DNA of 64,000 bases from Ignavibacteriota bacterium (GTDB taxonomy: Bacteria; Bacteroidota; Ignavibacteria; Tepidaquicellales; Tepidaquicellaceae). The notes below the pieces were generated by a model. That model ran no database searches. It had not been told where the DNA came from and saw nothing but the letters and a program-made list of their open reading frames with translations. This document shows, piece by piece, positions 1 through 9,719 of the stretch (its first letter is position 1; each line of letters starts with the position of its first letter). The position numbers were made by a program, and so were the translations under genes. The stretch is from NCBI GenBank assembly GCA_016218085.1, contig JACREY010000008.1, positions 186,001 through 250,000 on the forward strand, written 5' to 3'.

Positions 1-1
1 A

Positions 2-679
2 AATAATCTTGATTTGACAACTGCACTGAAACTTTCGGGTGATTTTGACTCCTGCTGCAACGGATACGGCAACAATACAAGCTTTAAATTCATCAAATAC
101 AGCGAAACCACTCCGAAGACATTTCCCGGAGATACGAATAAGTACTGGTACAGGTTTGAATATCCAAACCAGCTGAATGGCTTCCAGTATATTTATTCGG
201 TTACTGCTTATGATAAAGGCGACCCTGCACAGGGACTTGAATCTCTCGAAAGCAGTACACTCGCAAATGTAAAAAGATTGATAGTGGGAACAACCGCAAA
301 AGACAATTCAGGTGCGGAAATCGGTGTTTACCCCAATCCCTATTACGGCAGCGCAATCTGGGACGGCTCAGGAACGCAGAAAGAAGTACTAAGGAAGATA
401 TATTTTTATAATCTCCCGTCAAAATGCGACATCAGCATCTGGACATTATCGGGCGACCTTGTTCAGACTCTTCACCACGATGCCGGTACATATAACGGCA
501 GTGATATTCAGTGGTTCAAAACATATGCGGACGGAAGCCAGAAATTCGCAGGTGGTGAGCACGCCTGGGACCTGATTACAAAAGAAAATCAGGCAATTGC
601 AACTGGGCTTTACCTTTTCACCGTTAAAGATGCCGCTACAGGGGAAATCAAAAAAGGAAAATTTTTAATTGTAAAATAA
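2..679 (+). CDS. C-terminal part of a large secreted surface protein (partial)
   Basis: The reading frame is open to the left edge, so only the last 225 or so residues are present. The end has a YPNPYYG motif followed by a beta-rich tail finishing in GKFLIVK. This matches the pattern of the FlgD-like or type IX secretion C-terminal domains that Ignavibacteria use for export and surface attachment. The tail YLFTVKDAATGEIKKGKF resembles the last strands of that fold. The upstream catalytic or binding part is outside the window, so the function is unknown. Confidence 0.75.
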   Translation, partial: NNLDLTTALKLSGDFDSCCNGYGNNTSFKFIKYSETTPKTFPGDTNKYWYRFEYPNQLNGFQYIYSVTAYDKGDPAQGLESLESSTLANVKRLIVGTTAKDNSGAEIGVYPNPYYGSAIWDGSGTQKEVLRKIYFYNLPSKCDISIWTLSGDLVQTLHHDAGTYNGSDIQWFKTYADGSQKFAGGEHAWDLITKENQAIATGLYLFTVKDAATGEIKKGKFLIVK

Positions 680-715
680 AATATTAAAATAAATTATAAA
701 CGTTAAATTAAAATT

Positions 716-3031
716 ATGAAAAAGAAAATAAAATATTTACCACTACTGCTATTATTTGCTCTGTTCTCCTATATAGTGGTTGCAAATATAATGACCTGGC
801 ATGTACTCACACTTCAGCAGATACAAACCGTATCTAATGATTCATTACAATATGGAAAAGACTGGTCACCAAGGATAGGGGATTCAGTTCAGTTTACTTG
901 TCGAGTTGTTGCACCACCGCAAGTATATATTGGTGGAGTATACCGTTCATTATTAAGAGGCAGTGACAGCTATACCTGTTATGCACAGGATACAGCAAGT
1001 GGAGTATTTGGTGGAATTGTTATTAGAAAATCAGGTAGAGTAACCAATACAAATTTACAATATGTTGATACCGGAAACATAATAACTGTAAAAGGTATTG
1101 TTCAGGAATTCTGGTCAGCTAGTCCTAATACGCCTTGGCCTAATAGAAGTAAATCAGGATGGTTAACTCAAATTGCACTTGATTCTTCTGGTCCAATTAC
1201 TATCAACTCTATTGGAGGCAGCAGACCGGTTCCAAAACTTGTGAACATTAACGATTTTGCAATAGGTGATTATCCTAATCCAGGTGGTTCTATAAACTAT
1301 GTAGGCGGGGAAAAATATGAAGGGATGTATGTTGAAATTAGAAACGTAACAGTAGGACCCGGGCTTGTTAGCAGACAGCCCTGGAGTATTGTGGACGGAA
1401 ACGGAAATAAATTATATGTAAGAGATTTTTCTAATTTTTATTCAACCTCTCCCTCACCATCAACAGATACGCTAAGACCCTGGTCGCATCCCGCACAAGG
1501 TACTATTGTTAATTACATTAGAGGAGTGATAATCAATACAAATAGCGAAGGTGTACTAGGGAATCAGCTTCCATATGCAATTGTTCCTATTTATCCTAAT
1601 GACTTAAGTTTAGGCGGTGTACCGCCTCAGCTTTCCGGTCCTAATAAAACTCCCGGCGTTCCTACACCGGCAGACAGCGTTTCTGTAAACGTAACTATAC
1701 AAAGTAATACAACGGTAACAAACGCGAGCGTATATTACAGGATTAATGGCGGAGCATTTGTAAATAAACAAATGAATCTGGCAGGAGGAAATATTTATGC
1801 TACAAAATTACCGCCAACTGCATTAAATAATCTGGTCGAATATTATTTCAGTGCAACAAATACAACAGGATTAACAAGATTGTTACCTTCTGATACTTCG
1901 ATATCAAAATTATTTTATAAAGTTAAAGCTTCAGACTCATTATCTATACAGGAAGTTCAGTATTGCCCGAATAACGGCGGACACTCAGGATACGAAAATG
2001 CTATTGTCAGAGGCATTGAGGGTATAGTAACAGCTGATACGATTGATTTCAAGAATTATTCATACACATCCTGGGGTGGTACTGTTTCAGCTCCTCCCAG
2101 GGTTATTATACAGAACGGAACAGGTCCTTTCAGTGGAATCTGGATTGCAGGTTCACCATCGGACCAATTGAGAAAAGGACAGAAAGTAAGGGTATCCGGT
2201 ACTGTTACTTACAGCTTTGGAATTAATCAGATTATGACTGCTGTACCTTCAGATGTTCAGATTCTTTCAACGGGTAATCCGCTTCCTGCACCGCAGATAC
2301 TAACGGCTGCAGTGCTTGCAAATTATAAATCAGGTGGAGACACTACGATTAAAAAATGGGAAAGTGTTCTCGTAAAAATTAATACACCTGTCTGGATTTC
2401 ATGTATCAATTTGGCAAGAGGTGTTGCTTGCACTTCTCACGAAACTCTTCGTGATTCTATATTCAGAAGAAATTTCGGTGAGTTTAGTGTTGTTGATTAC
2501 ACAAATACCGAAGCAAGAATTATGCTTCCAGGTGCTGGACCTACATATACTGGTGGACCTGGTCACACATACTACAATAATTGGGATTCATTAAATTTAC
2601 CTGGCAGAACATTACTTACACAGAATGATTCAATATCATTTATACAGGGAATATTATATTATGCGTACAGTAATTATAAAATCTGTCCGAGAAGTAACTC
2701 TGATTTTGGAACTGTGACACCTGTAGGAATAAAACACATTGAGGGTGTTGTTGAACAATTTAAATTAAACCAGAATTACCCGAATCCATTTAACCCGGTA
2801 ACAAGGATAGGATTTAATTTGCCAATGTATTCAAAAGTCGAAGTTAGAGTCTATGATGTACTTGGAAGACAGGTACAGACACTTGTTAATGAAAATATGA
2901 ACGCCGGAAGTTTCTTAATTGACTTCAACGGTTCGGATTTTGCCAGCGGAGTTTATTTTGTAAGAATGACAGCTATCGGTAAAGACGGAACAAACTTTGC
3001 TGATACAAAGAAAATGTTGTTAATTAAATAG
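716..3031 (+). CDS. secreted OB-fold-containing protein with type IX sorting domain
   Basis: A 771-residue protein with a hydrophobic N-terminal export signal (residues 5-25). Two regions, about 50-150 and 430-520, look like the bacterial OB-fold seen next to secreted nucleases, with a 'GxxVxVxGxV' strand pattern (ITVKGIVQEF, VRVSGTVTY). The C-terminus from about residue 690 is a typical type IX secretion sorting domain with NQNYPNPFNPVT and a terminal KKMLLIK. No catalytic motif is obvious. It probably acts outside the cell; substrate unknown. There is no Shine-Dalgarno sequence, only an A/T-rich leader, as in neighbouring host genes. Confidence 0.8.
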   Translation: MKKKIKYLPLLLLFALFSYIVVANIMTWHVLTLQQIQTVSNDSLQYGKDWSPRIGDSVQFTCRVVAPPQVYIGGVYRSLLRGSDSYTCYAQDTASGVFGGIVIRKSGRVTNTNLQYVDTGNIITVKGIVQEFWSASPNTPWPNRSKSGWLTQIALDSSGPITINSIGGSRPVPKLVNINDFAIGDYPNPGGSINYVGGEKYEGMYVEIRNVTVGPGLVSRQPWSIVDGNGNKLYVRDFSNFYSTSPSPSTDTLRPWSHPAQGTIVNYIRGVIINTNSEGVLGNQLPYAIVPIYPNDLSLGGVPPQLSGPNKTPGVPTPADSVSVNVTIQSNTTVTNASVYYRINGGAFVNKQMNLAGGNIYATKLPPTALNNLVEYYFSATNTTGLTRLLPSDTSISKLFYKVKASDSLSIQEVQYCPNNGGHSGYENAIVRGIEGIVTADTIDFKNYSYTSWGGTVSAPPRVIIQNGTGPFSGIWIAGSPSDQLRKGQKVRVSGTVTYSFGINQIMTAVPSDVQILSTGNPLPAPQILTAAVLANYKSGGDTTIKKWESVLVKINTPVWISCINLARGVACTSHETLRDSIFRRNFGEFSVVDYTNTEARIMLPGAGPTYTGGPGHTYYNNWDSLNLPGRTLLTQNDSISFIQGILYYAYSNYKICPRSNSDFGTVTPVGIKHIEGVVEQFKLNQNYPNPFNPVTRIGFNLPMYSKVEVRVYDVLGRQVQTLVNENMNAGSFLIDFNGSDFASGVYFVRMTAIGKDGTNFADTKKMLLIK

Positions 3032-3093
3032 CGATAGCTATTTAATTATAAAATCCGCCTGTGGTGGGTTACTGATTAAATAGGTTTATTAAG

Positions 3094-3125
3094 TTTGTCC
3101 GCCGCGGTCCACCTAGGCGGACAAA
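3094..3125. repeat. 10-bp inverted repeat hairpin
   Basis: TTTGTCCGCC at 3094-3103 pairs perfectly with GGCGGACAAA at 3116-3125. It is G+C rich against an A+T-rich background. It may be an intergenic repeat element or a terminator between the two secreted-protein genes, but it has no T-run. Confidence 0.55.
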
Positions 3126-3166
3126 GAACGCATAAAGTTCTTAAAGTTTTCAGTTTATAAAATTAT

Positions 3167-3218
3167 AGCAAAATTTAGAAGCTAAGGAGAACATTTGTTT
3201 TCCTTAGCTGATTTTGCT
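3167..3218. repeat. long imperfect hairpin upstream of a lipoprotein gene
   Basis: AGCAAAAT (3167-3174) pairs with ATTTTGCT (3211-3218), and inside it AGCTAAGGA (3180-3188) pairs with TCCTTAGCT (3201-3209). Together these form a 17-bp interrupted stem. It ends 18 bases before the next start codon, so it could shape the leader of that mRNA or be an old repeat. Confidence 0.5.
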
Positions 3219-3235
3219 GTAATGAAAAATATTAA

Positions 3236-4654
3236 ATGCAAAAAATATCATATAAAATGATAAAATATTTTACTGCTTTAGTTTTATTAATTTCGGGATT
3301 TGTTTTTATTTCTTCTTGTTCCGACCCGATTATAGGAAACAAGAATCACTTACCTCCCGAAACTTACCTTTCTGTTTTTTCGATGCCGGGTGATACACTG
3401 GCTCCGGGAAAGACAGTAAAGAAAATATCATGGTGGGGAGACAGCCCGAATGGTTATGTCGTAGGTTATAAGATTTCATTTGATTCGCTGAACTGGGCTT
3501 ATACAACACAAAATGACAGTACGTTTATATTCTCACTTTTAGGTCAGGATAGTACTTTTAAAATGTGGGTTGCGGCTGTAGATGACCAGCAATATACAGA
3601 CCCCACACCTGCATCGAACAGGTATCCGGTTGTGAATTCAGCTCCTTCCATGGTTTTTGATCCTTCTCTTACATTACCCGATACTATTTTTCCGGTCGCA
3701 ACTGTAAAATGGATTGGTTCAGACCCTGATGGTGATAATACTATTACGAAGTACTGGTATTCGCTGAATGATACTCTGAACTTCAGACCTGTATCTGGCT
3801 CTTTAAGTTCAATGACACTTACAAAGGACAGCGGGCTCGTATCGGGGAATTACTGCATTTATATGAAAGCTCAGGATAATGCAAGAGCATTCAGTTCAAT
3901 AGTCAGAATGCCTCAGGATTCCACTAAATTCATCAGAGTAAAATCTGTTTCATCAAAGATACTTCTTGTAAAAGATATGCCTCTGAATGAAATGCCGGCA
4001 GCAAACAGTTATTTTCCGCAGGCAATGGATACAATTCACTATGATGTACTAGATATCAGGTCCAACAACGGCTCACTAATTCCTAAGATTATTAATCCGA
4101 TGTTTATTGAAACCCTGAAATTATTCAGGATAGTCATCTGGAGCGCTAACAGAAACGGCGGCTCAATTAGTACTGCATCGGATGACCCGAATTTAAATCT
4201 GGCTCAAAATTCCTTGCCTTATTATATTAACTCAGGCGGCAAAGTCCTCTGGTCTTCAGGATTTCCGAATGTTGCAGTCGTTCAGGGAGCATTATTCAAT
4301 TTTGCCCCGATAGACAGCATAAGGGTTAACTGTATAATACAGGTTATACTCGGGATGGATACAACTTTCTTAAATCCTCTTAACGGATATCCGAAATTAT
4401 TTATAAATACCGATGGTACAATAATAGCAGGTACAAAAGGATTTTATCCGTCTTCTTCGGCAAGTCCCGTTTATAAGATCGCCCCGCGTGGAAACTGTGC
4501 TGATACAATTACGATAGGAATAAAAAGTCCGGCAACAAATCCGAATCTGGTGTTTTTCCTGATGCCTGTATACTATATGAACGGAAATATCAATGCATCA
4601 AAAACGTTTTTAAGAAAGGTTCTGATAGATGAATTCCGGCACGGCAGTAAGTAA
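3236..4654 (+). CDS. lipoprotein with fibronectin-III-like repeats
   Basis: A 472-residue protein with a lipobox-like FISSC around residue 28 after a hydrophobic segment, so it is predicted to be lipid-anchored. Residues 40-240 hold two Ig/FnIII-like stretches (SPNGYVVGYKISFD and a repeat around PDGDNTITKYWYSLND). The C-terminal half is a globular domain I do not recognise. The start could instead be the Met at residue 8. It lies 35 bases before the TonB-dependent receptor, so it is plausibly part of the same envelope operon. Confidence 0.7.
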   Translation: MQKISYKMIKYFTALVLLISGFVFISSCSDPIIGNKNHLPPETYLSVFSMPGDTLAPGKTVKKISWWGDSPNGYVVGYKISFDSLNWAYTTQNDSTFIFSLLGQDSTFKMWVAAVDDQQYTDPTPASNRYPVVNSAPSMVFDPSLTLPDTIFPVATVKWIGSDPDGDNTITKYWYSLNDTLNFRPVSGSLSSMTLTKDSGLVSGNYCIYMKAQDNARAFSSIVRMPQDSTKFIRVKSVSSKILLVKDMPLNEMPAANSYFPQAMDTIHYDVLDIRSNNGSLIPKIINPMFIETLKLFRIVIWSANRNGGSISTASDDPNLNLAQNSLPYYINSGGKVLWSSGFPNVAVVQGALFNFAPIDSIRVNCIIQVILGMDTTFLNPLNGYPKLFINTDGTIIAGTKGFYPSSSASPVYKIAPRGNCADTITIGIKSPATNPNLVFFLMPVYYMNGNINASKTFLRKVLIDEFRHGSK

Positions 4655-4689
4655 AAAATTGAAAATATTAAATTGTTTATAAGCAACAT

Positions 4690-7527
4690 ATGAAAAAACT
4701 TTTATTAATTCTTTTTGTCATCTTCCTCTCGAAATCCGGATTTTCTCAGGGGCAGCTCGGCTCAATTTACGGAATTGTGTCTGATTCTTCAAAAGCTCCG
4801 CTGGAAGGTGTTACTCTGAAAATCAAAGGCTCATATCTGGGTGCCGTTTCAGGTTTTAACGGTGATTATAAAATCGAAAGTGTACCCGAAGGAACATATA
4901 CTCTTCAGGTTTCCTATATCGGTTTTAAAACCGTCGAATATACAAACGTGAAGGTTAAAGATGGCGAGCAGAAAGAAATGAACATAGAATTGAAAATCAC
5001 TTCTTTCACTGTTGACCAGGAAATTGTTGTGATTGGGGACAGGCCTTTGCTCGATATAGAAATGACTTCCAGCTCTCACATTACCTCAAGCGAAGAAATC
5101 AGCAAGTCAATCGTTACCGATATCAAGGACATCGTTACCATGCAGGCAGGTGTTGTCAAAGATAATGACGAACTGTATATAAGAGGCGGCAGGAATTATG
5201 AAAACTCTTTTCTACTTGATGGTGTCAGCGTTCAGGACCCGCTGTCGGGAACCGGTTTCGGTATGCAGCTTTCTGCCAATTCACTCGAAGAAGTGGAAGT
5301 TATTACAGGAGGTTATAATGCCGAATTTGGACAGGCTACCAGCGGTGTAATCAACGCCAGGACAAAAGAAGGAAAATGGGGGCAGTATAATATGTTCCTT
5401 TCTTATTACAGGGATAATATAGGCTTAAACAAAAACGATGGTACAAGCTTTAATTCCGATATTCTTGAGTTTAATCTTGGCGGACCGGAGCCCGTTACAA
5501 AATATTTATTCAATGCGCTAAAAATAAAATCTCCCGGTGAAATTACTTTCTTCGGAAATTTTTACATGGGATTGTCTGACGGATTTTATGTAAATAGAAT
5601 CAAGAAAGACGGACTTTATACGGGAACTGAAGGAAAAGCTTCCCAGCTTTATTCATCTACTTTCGGCGGAACAAGATTCGCCCCGAGACAGGATAATAAC
5701 TGGTACTGGCTGGGAAAACTGACCTGGAGAATGACTCCCCAAATGAAACTCGCTTATTCTTTCAATCAGTCGGTTTCGATAAACCAGAGCTCTACATCAC
5801 TCCAGAATAATCTAGAATATGTAGAACCATCTCCCGGCTATCAGTATAATTTTCAGGACCTGCTCGGAAATGCAAATACTTATACGTCTCAGTCCCTGAT
5901 ACATACTTTGACCTGGACACATACAACCAGCCCGAAATCATATTATGAAATCAAGCTCAGCAGGTTTTATACTAACCTGAGGGTAGATGCAAACGGATTG
6001 AACTGGGACCAGTACTCTGAACCGTTTGACATTGTGAAACCTCCGTTTAAGTATTATTACATCGATTCATTGAGAACGGGAATTATACCCGGTGACGGAT
6101 TCTACGATATCGGGAATCCTTATACCTGGCACGACCATTTTGTAATTGAATATTCTGCAAAAGCTGATTATACGAATAACTTTACACCAAAGAGCAAGCT
6201 GAAAGCAGGAATTGAAACAAGCTTTCAGGAAATGCAGCTGATTGACATATACCAGCCGTGGGTTAAGCCGATGGGACTTAATAATGATGTGTATAAAGTT
6301 TATCCCGCATTCGGCTCTGCTTATGCACAGCACTCGCTTCAGTTTAAAGGAATGATTCTGAATTACGGACTGAGGTTTGATTACTGGTTCCCGGGTAAAT
6401 TTGTGGATGATGCTGTGAAAAATCCTGCTGTTGTTACAATACCCGATGAGCTCAGGAAAAAATACGAGGAAGATACTTATACATTATTCGGCCACCACTG
6501 GAAAGGAAGACTGTCGCCGAGACTCGGCATATCGCATCCGATAACCAATAATCAGACTTTGTTCTTCTCATACGGCCAGTTTTCAAAACGACCGAAGCCG
6601 CAGTTTGTATATGCGAAACTAAATCCGCAGTCAGCGCAGTCTACATTTCAGAAATTCGGCAATCCTGACCTGAATCCCGAAACTACCGTTTCATACGAAC
6701 TTGGAATCAGAAACCAATTTACAAACGATGACGTGCTGACCATTACGGCATATTATAAAAACATATACGATTACATATCAACAAAAAATATTATTATAAA
6801 CAGCGGAAGATATATCGGAAAGACTTTCATAAGCTATTTCAACCAGGATTATGCCCGCACAAGGGGTGTTGAGCTTGAGTATAAGAAAAGAATAGGCAGA
6901 TGGTTTAATGGAAAGATAGACTTTACTTATTCGGTTGCAACAGGAAAAAGCTCTACCTCTGACCAGGGATACCTGATTGCAACAAGGGGAGCGCAGGAAA
7001 CAATTCAGGAAAACTTCCTGAGCTGGGACAGGCCGTTCACAGCCAATGCTAACCTTTTCTTCTCGCTTGAAAAAGGCAAGGGACTTTTCGGATTCGGAAA
7101 AAATATACTCGACGATATAAATCTGAAAACAAGAATCTTCTTCCAGTCAGGAAAAAGATATACACCGCAGATTATTACCGGCTATCTTGAAAACGGAAGA
7201 ACTGAATATACTGCTGATTATGATAACCTTAACGGAAATATCGGACAAAACTGGTTTTATATAGATGTTGACCTCGATAAATATATTGTGATTGGAGGAC
7301 TGGAATTCGTGCTTAAGTTTTCCGTGAAGAACCTGCTTGACAACAAGAACCCGACTATTATTAATCCCATAACGGGAAGAGCTTATGAATTAGGTGATCC
7401 GACACCAACAAGCTGGAATGACCCAATGTATCCTGATTTACAGGCTCCGCTGGATCCCTTCCCGTATAATCCGGCAAGGTATCTTGCTCCAAGGCAGTTT
7501 AAATTTGGTTTTACGGTAAAATTATAA
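4690..7527 (+). CDS. TonB-dependent receptor with carboxypeptidase-regulatory-like domain
   Basis: A 945-residue outer-membrane beta-barrel. A signal peptide (1-20) is followed by a CarboxypepD-reg-like beta-sandwich at about 24-110 (IYGIVSDSSKAPLEGVTLKI). A plug domain follows at about 130-230 (LYIRGGRNYENSFLLDGV, EEVEVITGGYNAEFGQATSGVI), then a long barrel. Such receptors import siderophores, vitamins, glycans or peptides using TonB energy. No SusD partner follows, so the substrate cannot be named. The next gene is 15 bases downstream and encodes a PorV/PorQ-type barrel. Confidence 0.9.
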   Translation: MKKLLLILFVIFLSKSGFSQGQLGSIYGIVSDSSKAPLEGVTLKIKGSYLGAVSGFNGDYKIESVPEGTYTLQVSYIGFKTVEYTNVKVKDGEQKEMNIELKITSFTVDQEIVVIGDRPLLDIEMTSSSHITSSEEISKSIVTDIKDIVTMQAGVVKDNDELYIRGGRNYENSFLLDGVSVQDPLSGTGFGMQLSANSLEEVEVITGGYNAEFGQATSGVINARTKEGKWGQYNMFLSYYRDNIGLNKNDGTSFNSDILEFNLGGPEPVTKYLFNALKIKSPGEITFFGNFYMGLSDGFYVNRIKKDGLYTGTEGKASQLYSSTFGGTRFAPRQDNNWYWLGKLTWRMTPQMKLAYSFNQSVSINQSSTSLQNNLEYVEPSPGYQYNFQDLLGNANTYTSQSLIHTLTWTHTTSPKSYYEIKLSRFYTNLRVDANGLNWDQYSEPFDIVKPPFKYYYIDSLRTGIIPGDGFYDIGNPYTWHDHFVIEYSAKADYTNNFTPKSKLKAGIETSFQEMQLIDIYQPWVKPMGLNNDVYKVYPAFGSAYAQHSLQFKGMILNYGLRFDYWFPGKFVDDAVKNPAVVTIPDELRKKYEEDTYTLFGHHWKGRLSPRLGISHPITNNQTLFFSYGQFSKRPKPQFVYAKLNPQSAQSTFQKFGNPDLNPETTVSYELGIRNQFTNDDVLTITAYYKNIYDYISTKNIIINSGRYIGKTFISYFNQDYARTRGVELEYKKRIGRWFNGKIDFTYSVATGKSSTSDQGYLIATRGAQETIQENFLSWDRPFTANANLFFSLEKGKGLFGFGKNILDDINLKTRIFFQSGKRYTPQIITGYLENGRTEYTADYDNLNGNIGQNWFYIDVDLDKYIVIGGLEFVLKFSVKNLLDNKNPTIINPITGRAYELGDPTPTSWNDPMYPDLQAPLDPFPYNPARYLAPRQFKFGFTVKL

Positions 7528-7542
7528 TAAATAATTTTAATT

Positions 7543-8571
7543 ATGATTTTTAATTTTTATAAATATAAGTTGAAAAGAAAAAAAGCAATTTCTTATCTGG
7601 TATTTGCCATATGTTTGCTGATTGTAAATAATGCATTTGCACAGCTGTTTCCGAATCTGGGAGGGCAGAGAGTCGGAACATCCTCTCTGCAGTTCCTGAA
7701 AATAGGTAACAACGCCCGCAGTACGGGTATGGCTGAGACATTTGTTGCAGTTGCAAATGATATGTCCTCGCTTAATTATAATCCCGCAGGACTTGTAATG
7801 TTCAGTGAAAACGGAGTGACATTTAACCATACACAGTGGTTCGTTGATACGCGCCTCGAAAATTTCGGAGCGGTATATCACTTCGGAAGCAATGCCGTTG
7901 GATTGAATGTAATATCGCTCAGAACGGAAGATATGAAAGTGACTACTGAATACCAGCCTTTCGGAACAGGGGATTACTTCAGGTTCTCCGATTTGTCAAT
8001 CGGACTGAGCTTCGCAAGACAGATGACAGACCAGTTTTCATTCGGAGCGACGATTAAGTATGTTGAAGAGCAGCTCGGTGAGCTTAAAATGAAAACCGTA
8101 CTCGGAGACCTTGCAACTTATTATAAGACGGGACTTGGCACTTCACGTTTTGCAGTTATGATATCGAATTTCGGCGGGCAGGTCTCTCCTTCAGGTTCCG
8201 TGGATTTGATAGGCGGAAGAATGGCGAATAATTTCCAGAAATTCCCTCCGCCGACTCTGTTTAAAATCGGGTTTGCAATGGAACCGGTTATGGATAAAAA
8301 TAACAGGCTGACTACTTCTATTCAGCTCAACAGCCCGAATGATAATGCCGAAAATTTCAGTCTGGGTGCAGAGTATGCTTATAAGGACTTTCTTTTCGTA
8401 AGAGGAGGATATAAATTTAATGTTGATGCAGAATCATTTTCCGCAGGAGCCGGTGTAAAATTCCCGATTTCTTTTGCAAGAACAAACATTGATTATTCGA
8501 TTGCAAAATATAAAGAACTTGGATATACACAGAGGTTTTCTATAACAGTGCTTTTCCCAAAATCCCGTTAA
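7543..8571 (+). CDS. PorV/PorQ-family outer membrane protein
   Basis: A 342-residue protein with an N-terminal export segment. Its family-typical start is LQFLKIGNNARSTGMAETFVAVANDMSSLNYNPAGL, a FadL-like beta-barrel signature. In the type IX secretion system PorV shuttles cargo to the attachment complex and PorQ is a close relative. The position among proteins carrying type IX sorting domains fits that role. The sequence alone does not separate PorV from PorQ or other UPF0164 paralogues. Confidence 0.75.
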   Translation: MIFNFYKYKLKRKKAISYLVFAICLLIVNNAFAQLFPNLGGQRVGTSSLQFLKIGNNARSTGMAETFVAVANDMSSLNYNPAGLVMFSENGVTFNHTQWFVDTRLENFGAVYHFGSNAVGLNVISLRTEDMKVTTEYQPFGTGDYFRFSDLSIGLSFARQMTDQFSFGATIKYVEEQLGELKMKTVLGDLATYYKTGLGTSRFAVMISNFGGQVSPSGSVDLIGGRMANNFQKFPPPTLFKIGFAMEPVMDKNNRLTTSIQLNSPNDNAENFSLGAEYAYKDFLFVRGGYKFNVDAESFSAGAGVKFPISFARTNIDYSIAKYKELGYTQRFSITVLFPKSR

Positions 8572-8594
8572 TTAAATTTTGATTTTTTATAGTA

Positions 8595-9689
8595 ATGAAG
8601 AATAAAATAAAAAAAATAAAAAGAATAAGTCTAAAAACAGCAGTGATTTTATCTGTGTTGATTGCTCTTAACGGCTGCGGAGACAAACTTGACCTTGCTC
8701 AGTTTCCCGTAACCAATAACGGTACAATTAATGTCAGCGATACCGTTTATGTCCAGCAGTATCCCGTATGGGGAGGGTTTAACAGACCCGAAGCAGTATA
8801 TGCAGGAACTGACCAGCTTATATATGTTGCAGATACAAAAAATAACAGCATTGTTCAGATGGATGTTGCAGGAGGCAGATACGGGTCATATTATTTCCAT
8901 AGCAGTGTGTTTCCGAAAAAAATATCTCAGGACGGCTTGTTTGATTTACTCGTAATTTGCGATTCGGTGACTTCGACAGATACTATAAGCATTCTGTTCA
9001 GGCTGAAAGTCGTCGACGGCGGCGGAGTGATTACCCAATCAACGCCTGCAGTACGCCTTTTAACGAGCCTTAAGCCTACTCCGAATACGAATAAGCTAAG
9101 GAAGTTCACAGGAATTTCAACCTATCTTGATAATTCATACGTGATTACTCGAACAGGTCCTGAGGACCCGCTTAACATTGACCCGGGTAATGCAATAATT
9201 AAAGCTTCGGGAAGAGATTCGGTCACACAGCTTGCAGTATTAAGCGGATTCCAGACTTCGGGAAACAGTTTCTATTCAATAGATAAAGTTTCTTCAATTT
9301 TAACTATAAAAAATAATCCTCCCAATTTTATAATATCCCGCAGTTCAAAAGATACGCTGAATCTTAATAAGGTTATTTATTTCGAATACAACAGCACTAA
9401 CGGTACTTATGACCCGAAATATACTTCTACGAGCCAGGATATTGTGAATATCAAGTTCGGCTCGCCTGATGCAATTGCTATGGATAATAATTATGCAATT
9501 TATGTAATCGATTCCTACAGAAACTATTTTTACAAGTTCAGCAGCAGCGGCTCGATGCTTAAGGAATCATTCGGTGATGCAACTAAATTCAGCAGTCCGA
9601 AAGGTATTACGATATTCAATAAAGTGGTTTATATAGCAGATACAGGTAATGACAGGATTCTACGATATAAATTATCGACTGACAATTAA
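8595..9689 (+). CDS. lipoprotein with NHL/beta-propeller repeats
   Basis: A 364-residue protein with a basic, hydrophobic N-terminus and a lipobox-like ending LNGC near residue 28. Repeated blades such as FNRPEAVYAGTDQLIYVADTKNNSIVQMD and FSSPKGITIFNKVVYIADTGNDRILRY are NHL-type propeller repeats. They usually act as binding scaffolds. It is probably lipid-anchored in the envelope and co-transcribed with the barrel gene 23 bases upstream. Ligand unknown. Confidence 0.75.
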   Translation: MKNKIKKIKRISLKTAVILSVLIALNGCGDKLDLAQFPVTNNGTINVSDTVYVQQYPVWGGFNRPEAVYAGTDQLIYVADTKNNSIVQMDVAGGRYGSYYFHSSVFPKKISQDGLFDLLVICDSVTSTDTISILFRLKVVDGGGVITQSTPAVRLLTSLKPTPNTNKLRKFTGISTYLDNSYVITRTGPEDPLNIDPGNAIIKASGRDSVTQLAVLSGFQTSGNSFYSIDKVSSILTIKNNPPNFIISRSSKDTLNLNKVIYFEYNSTNGTYDPKYTSTSQDIVNIKFGSPDAIAMDNNYAIYVIDSYRNYFYKFSSSGSMLKESFGDATKFSSPKGITIFNKVVYIADTGNDRILRYKLSTDN

Positions 9690-9719
9690 AATATTTTACT
9701 AAAACAATAATTTTCACAG